This document shows positions 8,850 to 16,970 of a stretch of DNA of 64,000 nt, piece after piece (the first letter of the stretch is position 1; each line of letters begins with the position of its first letter). A model generated the notes under the pieces. The model was not told the origin of the DNA. It searched no databases and worked only from the letters and a program-made list of their open reading frames with translations. Position numbers and translations under genes: made by a program. The DNA is taken from contig NZ_VCNG01000005.1 in assembly GCF_006227205.1 (NCBI RefSeq), positions 248,001 to 312,000 on the forward strand, in the 5' to 3' direction. Source of the stretch: Pseudomonas sp. ICMP22404 (GTDB lineage Bacteria; Pseudomonadota; Gammaproteobacteria; Pseudomonadales; Pseudomonadaceae).

Positions 8850-10094
8850 ATGAAAGGTCTACCAGTAGCAGTGCGTAGTGTGGTTTCGGTGATGTTATTG
8901 GCCGGCGCATCGACGGCTCATGCCGTGAGCAAGGAGATCACCGCAATCTTCAGGCCCGATCCATCGAAGCCCAACGAGAATACCTTTCGCAATACCACGC
9001 CGGTCTCGGGTTATTGCGCCTTTTACCCGGCCGACTGTGAAAGGGAGAACATGTCCAGCCTTCAGTGGAACATCAACTCCTATTCCAACGCGCCCATCCA
9101 GGCCAATCATGCGGATCTGCGGCAAGGGGCGATATTCCATGTGCCTGCCAATTGGCGTCTGGCGCAGATCACTCATACCGGTACGGGCGAGACTGAAATC
9201 GTCCAGGTACGCATCGCCGGCATCGGCTCGATGTACTACCTGCCGGTCAGCGTGATCGACCTGGTCGGAGGGGGGGTGGACATGGGGACCGCTCATGCGA
9301 TGTTGTGGGGCTCCACCTGGAAGTACGCCCCTGCACCTTGTCGATCCAGCAGCCAATCGAGCTTGAACGACCGTGCCTATTCCTTCTTCTGGAAAACCCC
9401 GGTCGAAGGGAGCTGTGCCAAAAGGGCCCGTTACCTGATCCCGGGCATGGAATACACCTCCATGGACTTCGCCTACGAACTGCGCACCCCCAACCCGTTG
9501 AAGATGTCGTCCGGCCAATACACCGGCTCCCTGGTCTATGGCCTCGGTCCGAGGCAGGACTTCGACTTCGGTGACGTGATGATCCCCAATGAATCGGTGA
9601 TCACCCTCAATTTCAAACTCGACGTCGAGCACACGCTCAAGGTGGAGGTGCCCCCGGGTGGCAACCGGGTGGAACTGGTGCCCCAGGAAGGCTGGCAAGC
9701 CTGGCTGAACAGCGGGAGCAAACCGACGCGGCTGTTTCGCGACCAGCGCTTCCATATCTCGACCTCTTCTCGTTTCAAGATGAGGCTCGAATGCCAGCAC
9801 GCCAGCGGCAATACCTGCGCGATTGCGGAAACCGGCACCGGCCATGCCGTGCCGGTGGACATCAAGGTGACGTTGCCTGAAGGCCTGACCGACGCCGCTG
9901 GGCAACCGGTCAACCAGCGCCCGTTGCGGCTTGACGGCAGCGGCACCGAGCTGTTCCAGCCGGGCTTTTATGTCGATCGCAGGCTGGGAATGCTGCACTT
10001 CGAAGTGGCCCGGGGCAGCGTCGAGGCGATGCTGGACAGCGGCGCCAAGGCCTACACCGGCAGTGTCACGGTGATCTGGGATTCGGAAGTCTAG
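8850..10094 (+). CDS. CblD-like fimbrial tip/initiator protein 2
   Basis: The 414-residue paralogue of the preceding gene has signal peptide MKGLPVAVRSVVSVMLLAGASTAHA and the same FRPDPSKPNENTFRNTTPVSGYC opening. The start is ATG 8850, supported by the GGAAGGTGAGGG ribosome site; an upstream in-frame start at 8814 would place 12 charged residues before the signal peptide. The copies match closely over the C-terminal pilin-like domain (GGNRVELVPQEGWQ, LFRDQRFHIS). They vary most in the region corresponding to about residues 60-190, with an extra tryptophan/tyrosine-rich stretch here. Two different tips competing for one usher is the simplest reading. Confidence 0.83.
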   Translation: MKGLPVAVRSVVSVMLLAGASTAHAVSKEITAIFRPDPSKPNENTFRNTTPVSGYCAFYPADCERENMSSLQWNINSYSNAPIQANHADLRQGAIFHVPANWRLAQITHTGTGETEIVQVRIAGIGSMYYLPVSVIDLVGGGVDMGTAHAMLWGSTWKYAPAPCRSSSQSSLNDRAYSFFWKTPVEGSCAKRARYLIPGMEYTSMDFAYELRTPNPLKMSSGQYTGSLVYGLGPRQDFDFGDVMIPNESVITLNFKLDVEHTLKVEVPPGGNRVELVPQEGWQAWLNSGSKPTRLFRDQRFHISTSSRFKMRLECQHASGNTCAIAETGTGHAVPVDIKVTLPEGLTDAAGQPVNQRPLRLDGSGTELFQPGFYVDRRLGMLHFEVARGSVEAMLDSGAKAYTGSVTVIWDSEV

Positions 10095-10201
10095 CGGCTT
10101 GTACGGTTAGTTTGAGTACACGAATTAGCTACACAGGCCACCAGTGACCTGCCGGCCAAATTTCTAGTGAGTTGCGTTTAATGCATGAGGTTAAGCAAGT
10201 G

Positions 10202-10945
10202 ATGAAACAGCTATGGGCATGGGTTGGTTTTTCCCTGTTTTGCGGCGTGGCCCAGGCCGGTCCGCAGATCGGTGTCGGGGTGGTCTACGACTACCTGGAC
10301 GGCAACAAGACCACGTACATGAAACGGGTGTTCAACGGCGGCACGTCGACGGCTTTCGTCAAGGTGAACATCTTGGAAATCATCTACAACGAAGACGGCA
10401 CCTACAGCGAGGTGCCCCTGCAGAACCAGGCCAGTGCCCAGGCCAAGGATGGTCTGATGGCCAGCCCGGCGCGCCTGATCGTGCCGGCCAACGGTGTGCA
10501 GGGCACGCGGTTGCTGTTCATGGGCAACCGTGACAAGGAGCGTTACTTCCGTGTGCGCTTCGTGCCGGTGGTGCCGGAAGCGGAAGACGAATTCGCCGTC
10601 AGCGCGGAGGAGCGCGAAGCGTATAAAAAGGAACGCGTGGCGGCCGGGGTCAAGGTACTGGCGGGGTACGGCACGGTGTTCTTCGTACGGCCCAAGGACA
10701 CCCGCTTCGACACCGTGATCGATAACAACGCCAATCGCTACGTGCTGCGCAACAACGGCAACAGCGTGGTGGTGGTCGATGAGTTCAAGGACTGCGAAGC
10801 GAAGAAAGAGAACGAATGCCGGCCGACCACCAAGCATCACGTCATGACCGGCCGCACGTTCTCGTTCGACAAGGAAGCAGGGCGTGAATATCGCTTCACC
10901 CTGATCGAAGGCAGCAAGACCCAGAACGTCGAGATCAAGGGCTGA
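10202..10945 (+). CDS. Periplasmic fimbrial chaperone (CfaA/alpha-type)
   Basis: The 247-residue protein has a signal peptide (MKQLWAWVGFSLFCGVAQA) and a two-domain immunoglobulin-like chaperone fold. It begins with GPQIGVGVVYDYLDG, contains the LIVPANGVQGTRLLFMGN strand that corresponds to the subunit-binding G1 region, and the RYFRVRFVPVVPEA element of the FGS family. It donates a strand to pilins in the periplasm. I chose ATG 10202 over earlier in-frame starts because it gives a clean signal peptide. There is one chaperone for all pilins and tips in the operon. A CEAKKENEC cysteine pair near residue 200 may form a disulfide. Confidence 0.85.
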   Translation: MKQLWAWVGFSLFCGVAQAGPQIGVGVVYDYLDGNKTTYMKRVFNGGTSTAFVKVNILEIIYNEDGTYSEVPLQNQASAQAKDGLMASPARLIVPANGVQGTRLLFMGNRDKERYFRVRFVPVVPEAEDEFAVSAEEREAYKKERVAAGVKVLAGYGTVFFVRPKDTRFDTVIDNNANRYVLRNNGNSVVVVDEFKDCEAKKENECRPTTKHHVMTGRTFSFDKEAGREYRFTLIEGSKTQNVEIKG

Positions 10946-10990
10946 CGGCGACCGTCGCCGAACCGTCGTTGACCCAAGAGGTAAATCAAA

Positions 10991-11473
10991 ATGATCAAGA
11001 CACGGCTACGCCCCCTTGCATTGACGGCCCTGCTGATGCCCTGGACCTCGGCCTGGGGGGCTGTCGAACGGGAAACCTTCGAACTCTACGTGACCATCCC
11101 GACGGCCGACTTTTATGTGTTGCCCCTCGACCCGCAGTTGGTCCAGCGCGAGCAGCGCCTGCCGTTCAGCACCATCACCTCGGACCTGAGCCCGTTGCGG
11201 GCTACCTACGAGGTGAAAAACAGCAACGGCTCCATTGGGGCTCGCCTCGGGGAGGAGGCCTATCTGTCCAATGGCCGTGATCGCATCGACTTGCGCGTGC
11301 GCTTCAACGGCGTCGAACTGACCCTGGATTCCGCCCAGGTGGTCTCGGCCGTCGAGGCACGGCCGGGCCGTCAGGTGCCGCTGGAAATCGCCGCCATCAA
11401 GCCCGATGACGACTATAAGCCTGGCGACTACTACGGCACGGTGCACATGGTGTTCGACGCCACGGCGCCGTAG
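10991..11473 (+). CDS. Divergent CS1-type minor pilin (pilin 2)
   Basis: A 160-residue exported protein with signal peptide MIKTRLRPLALTALLMPWTSAWG. It keeps the family layout (a FELYVTIPTADFYVLP opening strand, PLRATYEVKNSNGSIGA in the middle, and an HMVFDATAP terminal strand). It differs clearly from the three DDARSSIH-type pilins in this operon. A minor or anchoring subunit is a reasonable guess. AAGAGGT lies 9 bp before the ATG. It sits between the chaperone and the second major-type pilin. Confidence 0.75.
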   Translation: MIKTRLRPLALTALLMPWTSAWGAVERETFELYVTIPTADFYVLPLDPQLVQREQRLPFSTITSDLSPLRATYEVKNSNGSIGARLGEEAYLSNGRDRIDLRVRFNGVELTLDSAQVVSAVEARPGRQVPLEIAAIKPDDDYKPGDYYGTVHMVFDATAP

Positions 11474-11502
11474 GGCGACCGGAGGCAGTAAAGAACCTGC
11501 GC

Positions 11503-11526
11503 GGTGAGGGAACAAGCTCCCTCGCC
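11503..11526 (+). other. Intercistronic hairpin between pilins 2 and 3
   Basis: A 9-bp stem (GGTGAGGGA / TCCCTCGCC, one G-U pair) with a 6-base loop, 30 bp after the pilin 2 stop. There is no U-run behind it. It could protect or segment the polycistronic message. Confidence 0.45.
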
Positions 11527-11588
11527 ACGGGTTAGCAGTAATGGCATGGACGCTTCTTTAACAATAACGATGAAAAAAGGTAGCAAGC

Positions 11589-12083
11589 ATGCTCAAGCAA
11601 TTTGTTTCCGTCATGGCCCTGGGCGTCGCGACCCTGAGTCCTTCGCTGGCCTTCGGGGCCGATGATGCTCGGTCCGCCATTCATATCAAGGCGAACATTC
11701 CCACCCAGCAGTTCCATGTCCAGCCACGGGATCCCGAGTTCGGCAAGCACGAGGTCATGCATTACGACCCGTTGAACGACGACCTGGGCATTTTGCGCCA
11801 GATCTTCGACGTGAAGCACACTGAAGGTTCGATCCACGCCTACATCGAGGGTGGCGCGGCGTTCCTGTCCAACGGCAATGCCAGAATCCCGTTGCGGGTC
11901 CGGTTCAACAAAGTCCGCCTGGATGGCCTGCCTCGGGAAGTCGTGGACGATGCGTCCTCCACGCCCGGTACCCAGGTCGAGATGACGATTCGTGCCGATG
12001 CCATGCCGGTCCAGCGCCGGCCGGGCTTCTATACCGGCGACTTCACCGTGATCTACGACGCAGTGCCGCGGATCTCTGCGTGA
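11589..12083 (+). CDS. CS1-type fimbrial subunit (pilin 3)
   Basis: A 164-residue exported pilin: signal peptide MLKQFVSVMALGVATLSPSLAFG, mature DDARSAIHIKANIPTQQFHV, terminal TVIYDAVPRISA. It is a close paralogue of pilins 1 and 4. The mature segment includes PRDPEFGKHEVMHYDPLND, where pilin 1 has a shortened loop. Its stop is 37 bp before the ATG of pilin 4, with no terminator visible between them. The role as alternative shaft subunit is inferred from family and position. Confidence 0.83.
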   Translation: MLKQFVSVMALGVATLSPSLAFGADDARSAIHIKANIPTQQFHVQPRDPEFGKHEVMHYDPLNDDLGILRQIFDVKHTEGSIHAYIEGGAAFLSNGNARIPLRVRFNKVRLDGLPREVVDDASSTPGTQVEMTIRADAMPVQRRPGFYTGDFTVIYDAVPRISA

Positions 12084-12120
12084 CCCATCCTGTTCTTCTA
12101 CGGCTGAAAAGGTATTTGGC

Positions 12121-12615
12121 ATGTTCAATAAAAAGGTAGCTGCAATGGCCCTGGGCGCCGTTGCCCTGAGTGCTTCGCCGGCGCGCGCGGCGGATGATGC
12201 TCGCTCGTCGATTCACATCACTGCGAATATTCCGACCCAGCAGTTCCATGTGCAGCCCCGGGACCCGGAGTTCGGCAAGGATGAGGTCATGTATTGGGAC
12301 GCTGTGAAGAGTCAACTGTCCCCGATACGCCAGACTTTCGATGTGAAGAACACCGACGGTTCGGTGCATGCCTATCTCCCGGCTGGCCAGCCAGCGCTGA
12401 CCAACGGCAGCAGCGCCATTCCCCTGCTTGTCCGGTTCAACAACGTCACCCTGACCTCCACGCCCCAAGAGGTGGTGGACGACCCCACGTCCACCCCAGG
12501 TACGCAGGCAGAGATGGTCATCTATGCCTCGGCCATACCGCTTCCCGACCAGACAGGCCTGTTCAACGCCGACTTCACGGTGATCTTCGATGCGGTACCG
12601 CGGGTGAGCCCGTAG
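12121..12615 (+). CDS. CS1-type fimbrial subunit (pilin 4)
   Basis: A 164-residue exported pilin with signal peptide MFNKKVAAMALGAVALSASPARA and mature DDARSSIHITANIPTQQFHV, nearly identical to pilin 1 over the first 20 mature residues and to pilin 3 in PRDPEFGKDEVMYWD. It is the last gene of the fimbrial operon. Its TAG ends only 2 bp before the stop codon of the convergent penicillin-binding-protein gene, and I see no terminator, so the two transcripts must overlap at their 3' ends. Confidence 0.83.
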   Translation: MFNKKVAAMALGAVALSASPARAADDARSSIHITANIPTQQFHVQPRDPEFGKDEVMYWDAVKSQLSPIRQTFDVKNTDGSVHAYLPAGQPALTNGSSAIPLLVRFNNVTLTSTPQEVVDDPTSTPGTQAEMVIYASAIPLPDQTGLFNADFTVIFDAVPRVSP

Positions 12616-12617
12616 TT

Positions 12618-15600
12618 CTACCCTGGCGACGAAACGCCCTGGCGCGCCACCAACGGCGTGCACTGGGTGTGACTGCCCGGCTGCAAGTAGGGCGTGAGAA
12701 ACGGCGCCATCCCCTTGAGCACCTGCACCGGCAAGGCCGAGGTGAACTTGAAGTTCTGCGCCGAGGCCCCCGGTACATAGGCGGTGAGGGTGCCGAAATG
12801 GCTGTCGCCAATGTAGAACACGAAGGTGGCCGTGCGGTTGATCGACTTGGAACTGAGGATGCGCCCACCGGCGCCGATGGCTTCGATACGGTTGTCGCCG
12901 GTGCCGGTCTTGCCGCCCATGGCCAACGGCGTACCGTCGGCCAGTTTGAAACTGCCGGCCACCCGTTTCGCGGTGCCGGCATCCACCACCTGGGACAACG
13001 CACCGCGCAGGGCCTGGGCCACTTCCGCCGGCATCACGCGTTTGCCTTTATCCGGGTCGTTGATCAGTTGCGTTTCGTAGGGGGTATCGACGGCGAAGTG
13101 CAGGCTGTCGACCCGCAGTGCCGGTTGACGGATACCGTCGTTGAGAATGGTGCCCACCAGCTCTGCCAGTGCGGCGGGGCGGTCACCGGAGCTGCCGATT
13201 GCCGTGGCCAGCGAAGGCACGAGATGGTCGAACGGGTAGCCGACTTTCTGCCAGCGCTGGTGGATATCCAGGAACGCTTCGATCTCGAGCATGGTGCGGA
13301 TGCGACTGTCGCGTGCGCTCTTGTGCCGGCTTTTGAACAGCCAACTGTAGACTTCCTGGCGTTCGAACTCACTGGCCTTGACGATCTGGCTGAACTTGGC
13401 GTCCGGGTTGTTCAGCAGGTAACCCATCAACCATAGATCGAGCGGGTGGACCTTGGCGATAAAGCCCTGGTCCGGCAGGTCATAGGCGCCGGGACCGTAG
13501 CTCTGGTAGAGCCGCTCCAGGCGTTCGTCGGTGAGTTTCTCGGCGTTCTTGGCCGATTGCAGATGTGAACGCACGAAGCGGTTGAAGCTGTCCTGGCTGT
13601 CGTTGGGAAAGAAATAGCGGTGCACGGCGGCCAGGCGGATCGCCGTGGGGTGCATGCTGTCGAGAAAGGTTTCGAGGCGCTGGCTGGTGTCCTTCTTCTG
13701 ATACTTCTTCCAGAACCTGAGCAGGAACGAGGTGCCTTCGCGGTCGGCGAACTGGGCCAGGTATTCCTGGCGCCGCGGGTCGCTGTCGTCCTTGAGCAGT
13801 TCAGCGCTGTTGTTGGGCCCGGCGTAAGTGGCATAGCGCACCAGGTCGCGCATGAGACGGATGAACGGCAGGTTGATCGACTCGCGCAGGGCATCGCGCA
13901 AGGTGGGGTTGCGGCCGTTGTCCTCGCTGCGGAAGTTGTGGAAGGTGTGCAGCCCGCCGCCGGTAAAAAATGCCTCGCCGGGGCTGGCGGAGTACGTACG
14001 ATCGAGTGCCGCCTCGAGCATCTTCGGCAGGCTGCGGTCGCTGTTCTGGATCAGGTAATCGACGGCCCAGCGGGACAGGCGATCCTGCTCGGCGACCTCG
14101 ACTTTTTTCAGGGCCGCCGGAGTTTCAGCGCCATAGCGGTCGTGCAGTTCGGCAATGATCTGCAAATAGGTGGTGAGTACCCGCAACTTGGCGGTGGAAC
14201 CGAGTTCGAGTTTGCTGCCTTCGTTGATGTCGAAAGGCTGGTCGGTGCTATCGGTCTGCACCCGCACGCGCGAACCGTCCGGGGTCAGTTCCAGCAGGGT
14301 AAAGCTGTAGCGCACCTGGGTGGTGCTGGTGGGGGTGAGCAGGCGTTCTCCCATGAGGCCGATCTCCGTCGCGAAGGCCGGGTCGGCCAGGCGCTTGAGG
14401 TACTCGGTGGCCTGGGTCTGCAAGTCGTTTTGCAAAGTGCTGGTGGCGGACAGGTCCAGTCGGTCGAGGTCGTACAACGGCCGGTCGAGCAGCGTGGCGA
14501 GCCGACTGCGGGCGGCGCTGATGCCTTTGTTGGTTTCGTTGGGCTGGATCGTCGGTTGCTGCACCCAATCGCGATAACTGACCTGACTCGCCAGGGCGGC
14601 ATCGGCCAGGGCGGCGTCGATCACACCGTTCTGGGCCAGCAGCCGGATGTGGCTGTCCGTCAGGCTCGCCAGCTCGTCATGCCCCTTGGACAGGTAATGG
14701 GAAGGGCGCCGCTGAGCGATCATCAACGACAGCATCTGCCGCAAGGCCAGACCCTTTTCCGCCAGGCTCCGCGGATCGGTGGCGGTGCTGAACAACTGCT
14801 CATTGGCGCGGTTGAAGTCGGCGCCGTACCAGACCCGCAAACCTTCGGCCATGCCATGGACCTCTCCATGCCCCGGCACGGCGGAAAGTGGCACACTGTT
14901 GAGGTAATCGCGCACGATCCGCTGCCGCGCCTCGAGGGTTTGCGGACCGCTCCGATAGGCGCGCACGCTGGCGGAAATCATCTGGCGGATCTTCTCACTC
15001 CCCGAGACGGTCAGGCCATCGGGGGAGTGACGGTACTTTTCCAGCTGCGTCGCCAGGGTGCTGCCCCCGGCGGACTGCCCCGGCAAGCTCAACAGCTTGG
15101 CCACCTGCGACCACGCCGCCATGCCGAAGCGCGGCCAGTCTACCGCCGGGTTGGCCTGGGGCTGGTGGGGATCGAGCAGGAAGCGGTTTTCGATGAACAG
15201 CAGGCTTTGCACCACCACGGGAGGGATGGCGTCGAAACTGGCATACAGCTGTTGTGGATACTTGAACTGATACAGCGGCGCGGCGCGGCAATCGGTGATG
15301 GTCAGGCCGGCCTGGATCTTTTCCGTATAGGGCACGAACAGGCCTTTTCCGACGTAGTCCATCAAGGCTGGCGAAAAGCGGGTCTGGGCCTGGATCACGT
15401 AGTTGCGCTTGAGCAGTCGCGGCAGGAACTCCCCCAGCGAGCTGTAGCCCAACCGCCGGTCGAATGGGCCGGCTCCGGGATAGACAATGGCATCGCTGGG
15501 CCCCGGTTGCAGCGAATAGCTCAGGGAGGCAGCGTATTTGCTGATCTCCCTGGCCTGGAACCTGGAGGTGCGCATTTCCTTGGCCACCGCGAGCCCGACC

Positions 15601-15758
15601 ACCACGACGATAATCAGCAGCAGCAACCAGAACGCCCGCCAGCCATGCCGCGCGCGGCGTTTTTTTGGGGGTGTAGACGCTTCTTCCATACGTTCAGTCG
15701 GGACCATAGGTTTGTTCGAATCGGTTTGCCATAGAGCGCCCATAGTCGACTGATCCAT
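12618..15758 (-). CDS. Bifunctional class A PBP-like peptidoglycan glycosyltransferase/transpeptidase
   Basis: The 1046-residue inner-membrane protein has a basic N-terminal tail and one membrane segment (about 41-59). A GT51 domain follows, with LLFIENRF (glutamate 190 in the place of the EDRxF catalytic residue), QSAGGSTLATQLEKY (about 228-242) and RQRIVRDYLNSVPL. The C-terminal half has penicillin-binding motifs: STAK (SxxK), ESIN (SxN-like) and GGKTGTGDN (KTG). It should polymerise and cross-link glycan strands in the periplasm. It is considerably longer than PBP1a/1b, and motif 1 is degenerate at the D of EDR, so it is a divergent class A enzyme. ATG 15758 is the first start; a later start at residue 6 is possible. 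Confidence 0.82.
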   Translation of the reverse strand: MDQSTMGALWQTDSNKPMVPTERMEEASTPPKKRRARHGWRAFWLLLLIIVVVVGLAVAKEMRTSRFQAREISKYAASLSYSLQPGPSDAIVYPGAGPFDRRLGYSSLGEFLPRLLKRNYVIQAQTRFSPALMDYVGKGLFVPYTEKIQAGLTITDCRAAPLYQFKYPQQLYASFDAIPPVVVQSLLFIENRFLLDPHQPQANPAVDWPRFGMAAWSQVAKLLSLPGQSAGGSTLATQLEKYRHSPDGLTVSGSEKIRQMISASVRAYRSGPQTLEARQRIVRDYLNSVPLSAVPGHGEVHGMAEGLRVWYGADFNRANEQLFSTATDPRSLAEKGLALRQMLSLMIAQRRPSHYLSKGHDELASLTDSHIRLLAQNGVIDAALADAALASQVSYRDWVQQPTIQPNETNKGISAARSRLATLLDRPLYDLDRLDLSATSTLQNDLQTQATEYLKRLADPAFATEIGLMGERLLTPTSTTQVRYSFTLLELTPDGSRVRVQTDSTDQPFDINEGSKLELGSTAKLRVLTTYLQIIAELHDRYGAETPAALKKVEVAEQDRLSRWAVDYLIQNSDRSLPKMLEAALDRTYSASPGEAFFTGGGLHTFHNFRSEDNGRNPTLRDALRESINLPFIRLMRDLVRYATYAGPNNSAELLKDDSDPRRQEYLAQFADREGTSFLLRFWKKYQKKDTSQRLETFLDSMHPTAIRLAAVHRYFFPNDSQDSFNRFVRSHLQSAKNAEKLTDERLERLYQSYGPGAYDLPDQGFIAKVHPLDLWLMGYLLNNPDAKFSQIVKASEFERQEVYSWLFKSRHKSARDSRIRTMLEIEAFLDIHQRWQKVGYPFDHLVPSLATAIGSSGDRPAALAELVGTILNDGIRQPALRVDSLHFAVDTPYETQLINDPDKGKRVMPAEVAQALRGALSQVVDAGTAKRVAGSFKLADGTPLAMGGKTGTGDNRIEAIGAGGRILSSKSINRTATFVFYIGDSHFGTLTAYVPGASAQNFKFTSALPVQVLKGMAPFLTPYLQPGSHTQCTPLVARQGVSSPG

Positions 15759-15865
15759 TCACGCAGATTGATCGGACTTGCTTGAAGCTTAGACGGTGGT
15801 TTGCGTGGGGGAGGGAAATTGTGGACAGGCCGGCACCCTGAAATCCTGTAGGCACCATGAAACCC

Positions 15866-16000
15866 CTGTGGCGAGGGGATTTATCCCCGCTGGGCTGCGC
15901 AGCGGCCCTAAAACCAGACTACCTCGGTACATCAGGCAGATCCGGTCGACTGTTTTAGGGCCGCTACGCGCCCCAGCGGGGATAAATCCCCTCGCCACAG
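15866..16000. repeat. REP doublet, GTGGCGAGGGGAT class, 3' flank of the RAYT gene
   Basis: Outer arms CTGTGGCGAGGGGATTTATC / GATAAATCCCCTCGCCACAG enclose a second inverted pair (GCTGGGCTGCGCAGCGGCCC-type). It ends 2 bp before the RAYT stop codon. The same element is on the other side of the RAYT gene and at three further sites in the window. Confidence 0.88.
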
Positions 16001-16002
16001 CT

Positions 16003-16461
16003 TCAGAGCCAGATGGCATCCCGGAGCGGGTAATCGCCAATTCGGCTTACCAGCCCTGCGCGAACCGGGTGGGCAATGATGTAGCGGGCGAAGGGCTGGA
16101 TGTCTTTATTGTCGCGGAGTGCATGGTCGTGGAAGCTGCTTTGCCAGAGCGGGTCGGACGCCCCGGTCCGACTGTTGACGCTGTGTGTGCATCGAGCTTT
16201 GGTGGCACCAATGACTCGACTCAGAGGGGTATTGTTGATTTGAACCAGCCAATGGAAATGATCCGGCATCACCACCCAGGCCAAGGAGTTGACCTGGCCC
16301 GAGTCATGGGCTCGTTTAAATTCAGCTACTAACAATCTTCCAACTTTCCAGTCAGCGAATATTGGACGTCGTCGATGAATGACAGCCGTTACCAGGTAGC
16401 CGCGCCCTTGCTCCGAACAGCGACCTCGGCGCAAGCGATGGGAATCGGGGCGTGGATGCAT
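16003..16461 (-). CDS. REP-associated tyrosine transposase (RAYT)
   Basis: The 152-residue HUH-type endonuclease is a relative of IS200/IS605 TnpA. The opening (SHRLRRGRCSEQGRGYLVTA) is typical of RAYTs. The metal-binding HxH is in MPDHFHWLVQ at about residues 66-75. The catalytic tyrosine is probably in the conserved ARYIIAHPVRAGLV, about 125-138. The length is at the short end of the family but the core is complete and no stop or frameshift interrupts it. It should nick single-stranded REP hairpins. The flanking GTGGCGAGGGGAT repeats are the likely substrate; the GTGGGAGC class in the window probably belongs to another RAYT elsewhere. Confidence 0.9.
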   Translation of the reverse strand: MHPRPDSHRLRRGRCSEQGRGYLVTAVIHRRRPIFADWKVGRLLVAEFKRAHDSGQVNSLAWVVMPDHFHWLVQINNTPLSRVIGATKARCTHSVNSRTGASDPLWQSSFHDHALRDNKDIQPFARYIIAHPVRAGLVSRIGDYPLRDAIWL

Positions 16462-16562
16462 TCCTTGCTTCCTTTGAAGGGGGTGTCAATGCAGCCTAGC
16501 CATGTAGGTGTTTCCACGACGCTGAGACGTATGAGCGAAAATTCCGAAATCTGCGTAGTCCC

Positions 16563-16697
16563 CTGTGGCGAGGGGATTTATCCCCGCTGGGCTGCGCAGC
16601 AGCCCCATCCCCAAAGCACTCAATCTGTCTGACACACCGAATCAGCAGGTTTCAGGGCTGCTACGCAGCCCAACGGGGATAAATCCCCTCGCCACAG
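16563..16697. repeat. REP doublet, GTGGCGAGGGGAT class, 5' flank of the RAYT gene
   Basis: Same architecture and length (135 bp) as the doublet at 15866-16000. It lies about 100 bp upstream of the RAYT start codon and about 275 bp before the permease start. Confidence 0.88.
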
Positions 16698-16852
16698 GGG
16701 GGGCGGTGCTCTTAAATCCTCTGTATTCCCAGTCAATGCTTCTCCAAAAACCCGACTTTTGCTGTGGCTTATCCCTGAATTTCCAAAGTTTTACAGTGAA
16801 ACTCTCTATCCTTGGCTTTTTATACTGCACGACCCACCGGTCTTGACGTTCT

Positions 16853-16932
16853 GGTTTCCGGGACGGTCTGTCCACGAGGCAGGCCCGGTTTCGGCAAGGT
16901 GGCAGGCTTATCGGCCTGTGGCCTTGGAAACC
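16853..16932 (+). promoter_or_regulatory. Structured 5' leader of the amino-acid permease
   Basis: The 270 bp between the REP doublet and the permease contain a closing stem GGTTTCC (16853-16859) / GGAAACC (16926-16932). Inside it is a GGAC...GTCC hairpin (16861-16873). Two alternative 5' strands, CAGGCC at 16880-16885 and CAGGC at 16903-16907, can pair with the same GGCCTG at 16913-16918. A mutually exclusive fold like this is what one expects from an attenuator or riboswitch. I do not recognise a known class. Confidence 0.4.
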
Positions 16933-16970
16933 CGGTGGCTAATCCAATAACAAAACGGAGTTGTATCCCT

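Larger units (their letters stand above)
15866..16697 (-). mobile_element. RAYT locus: transposase gene bracketed by REP doublets
   Basis: The unit consists of a REP doublet, the RAYT gene on the minus strand and a second REP doublet of the same class. This is the standard architecture of REP/RAYT loci. RAYTs are single-copy domesticated relatives of IS200/IS605 transposases, and the doublets are the sequences thought to be spread by them. There are no IS-type terminal inverted repeats with target duplications. Confidence 0.8.

Noticed and set aside
13620..15734. 704-codon open frame opposite the penicillin-binding protein
   Set aside because: Antisense shadow; the minus-strand frame has complete GT51 and transpeptidase motifs.
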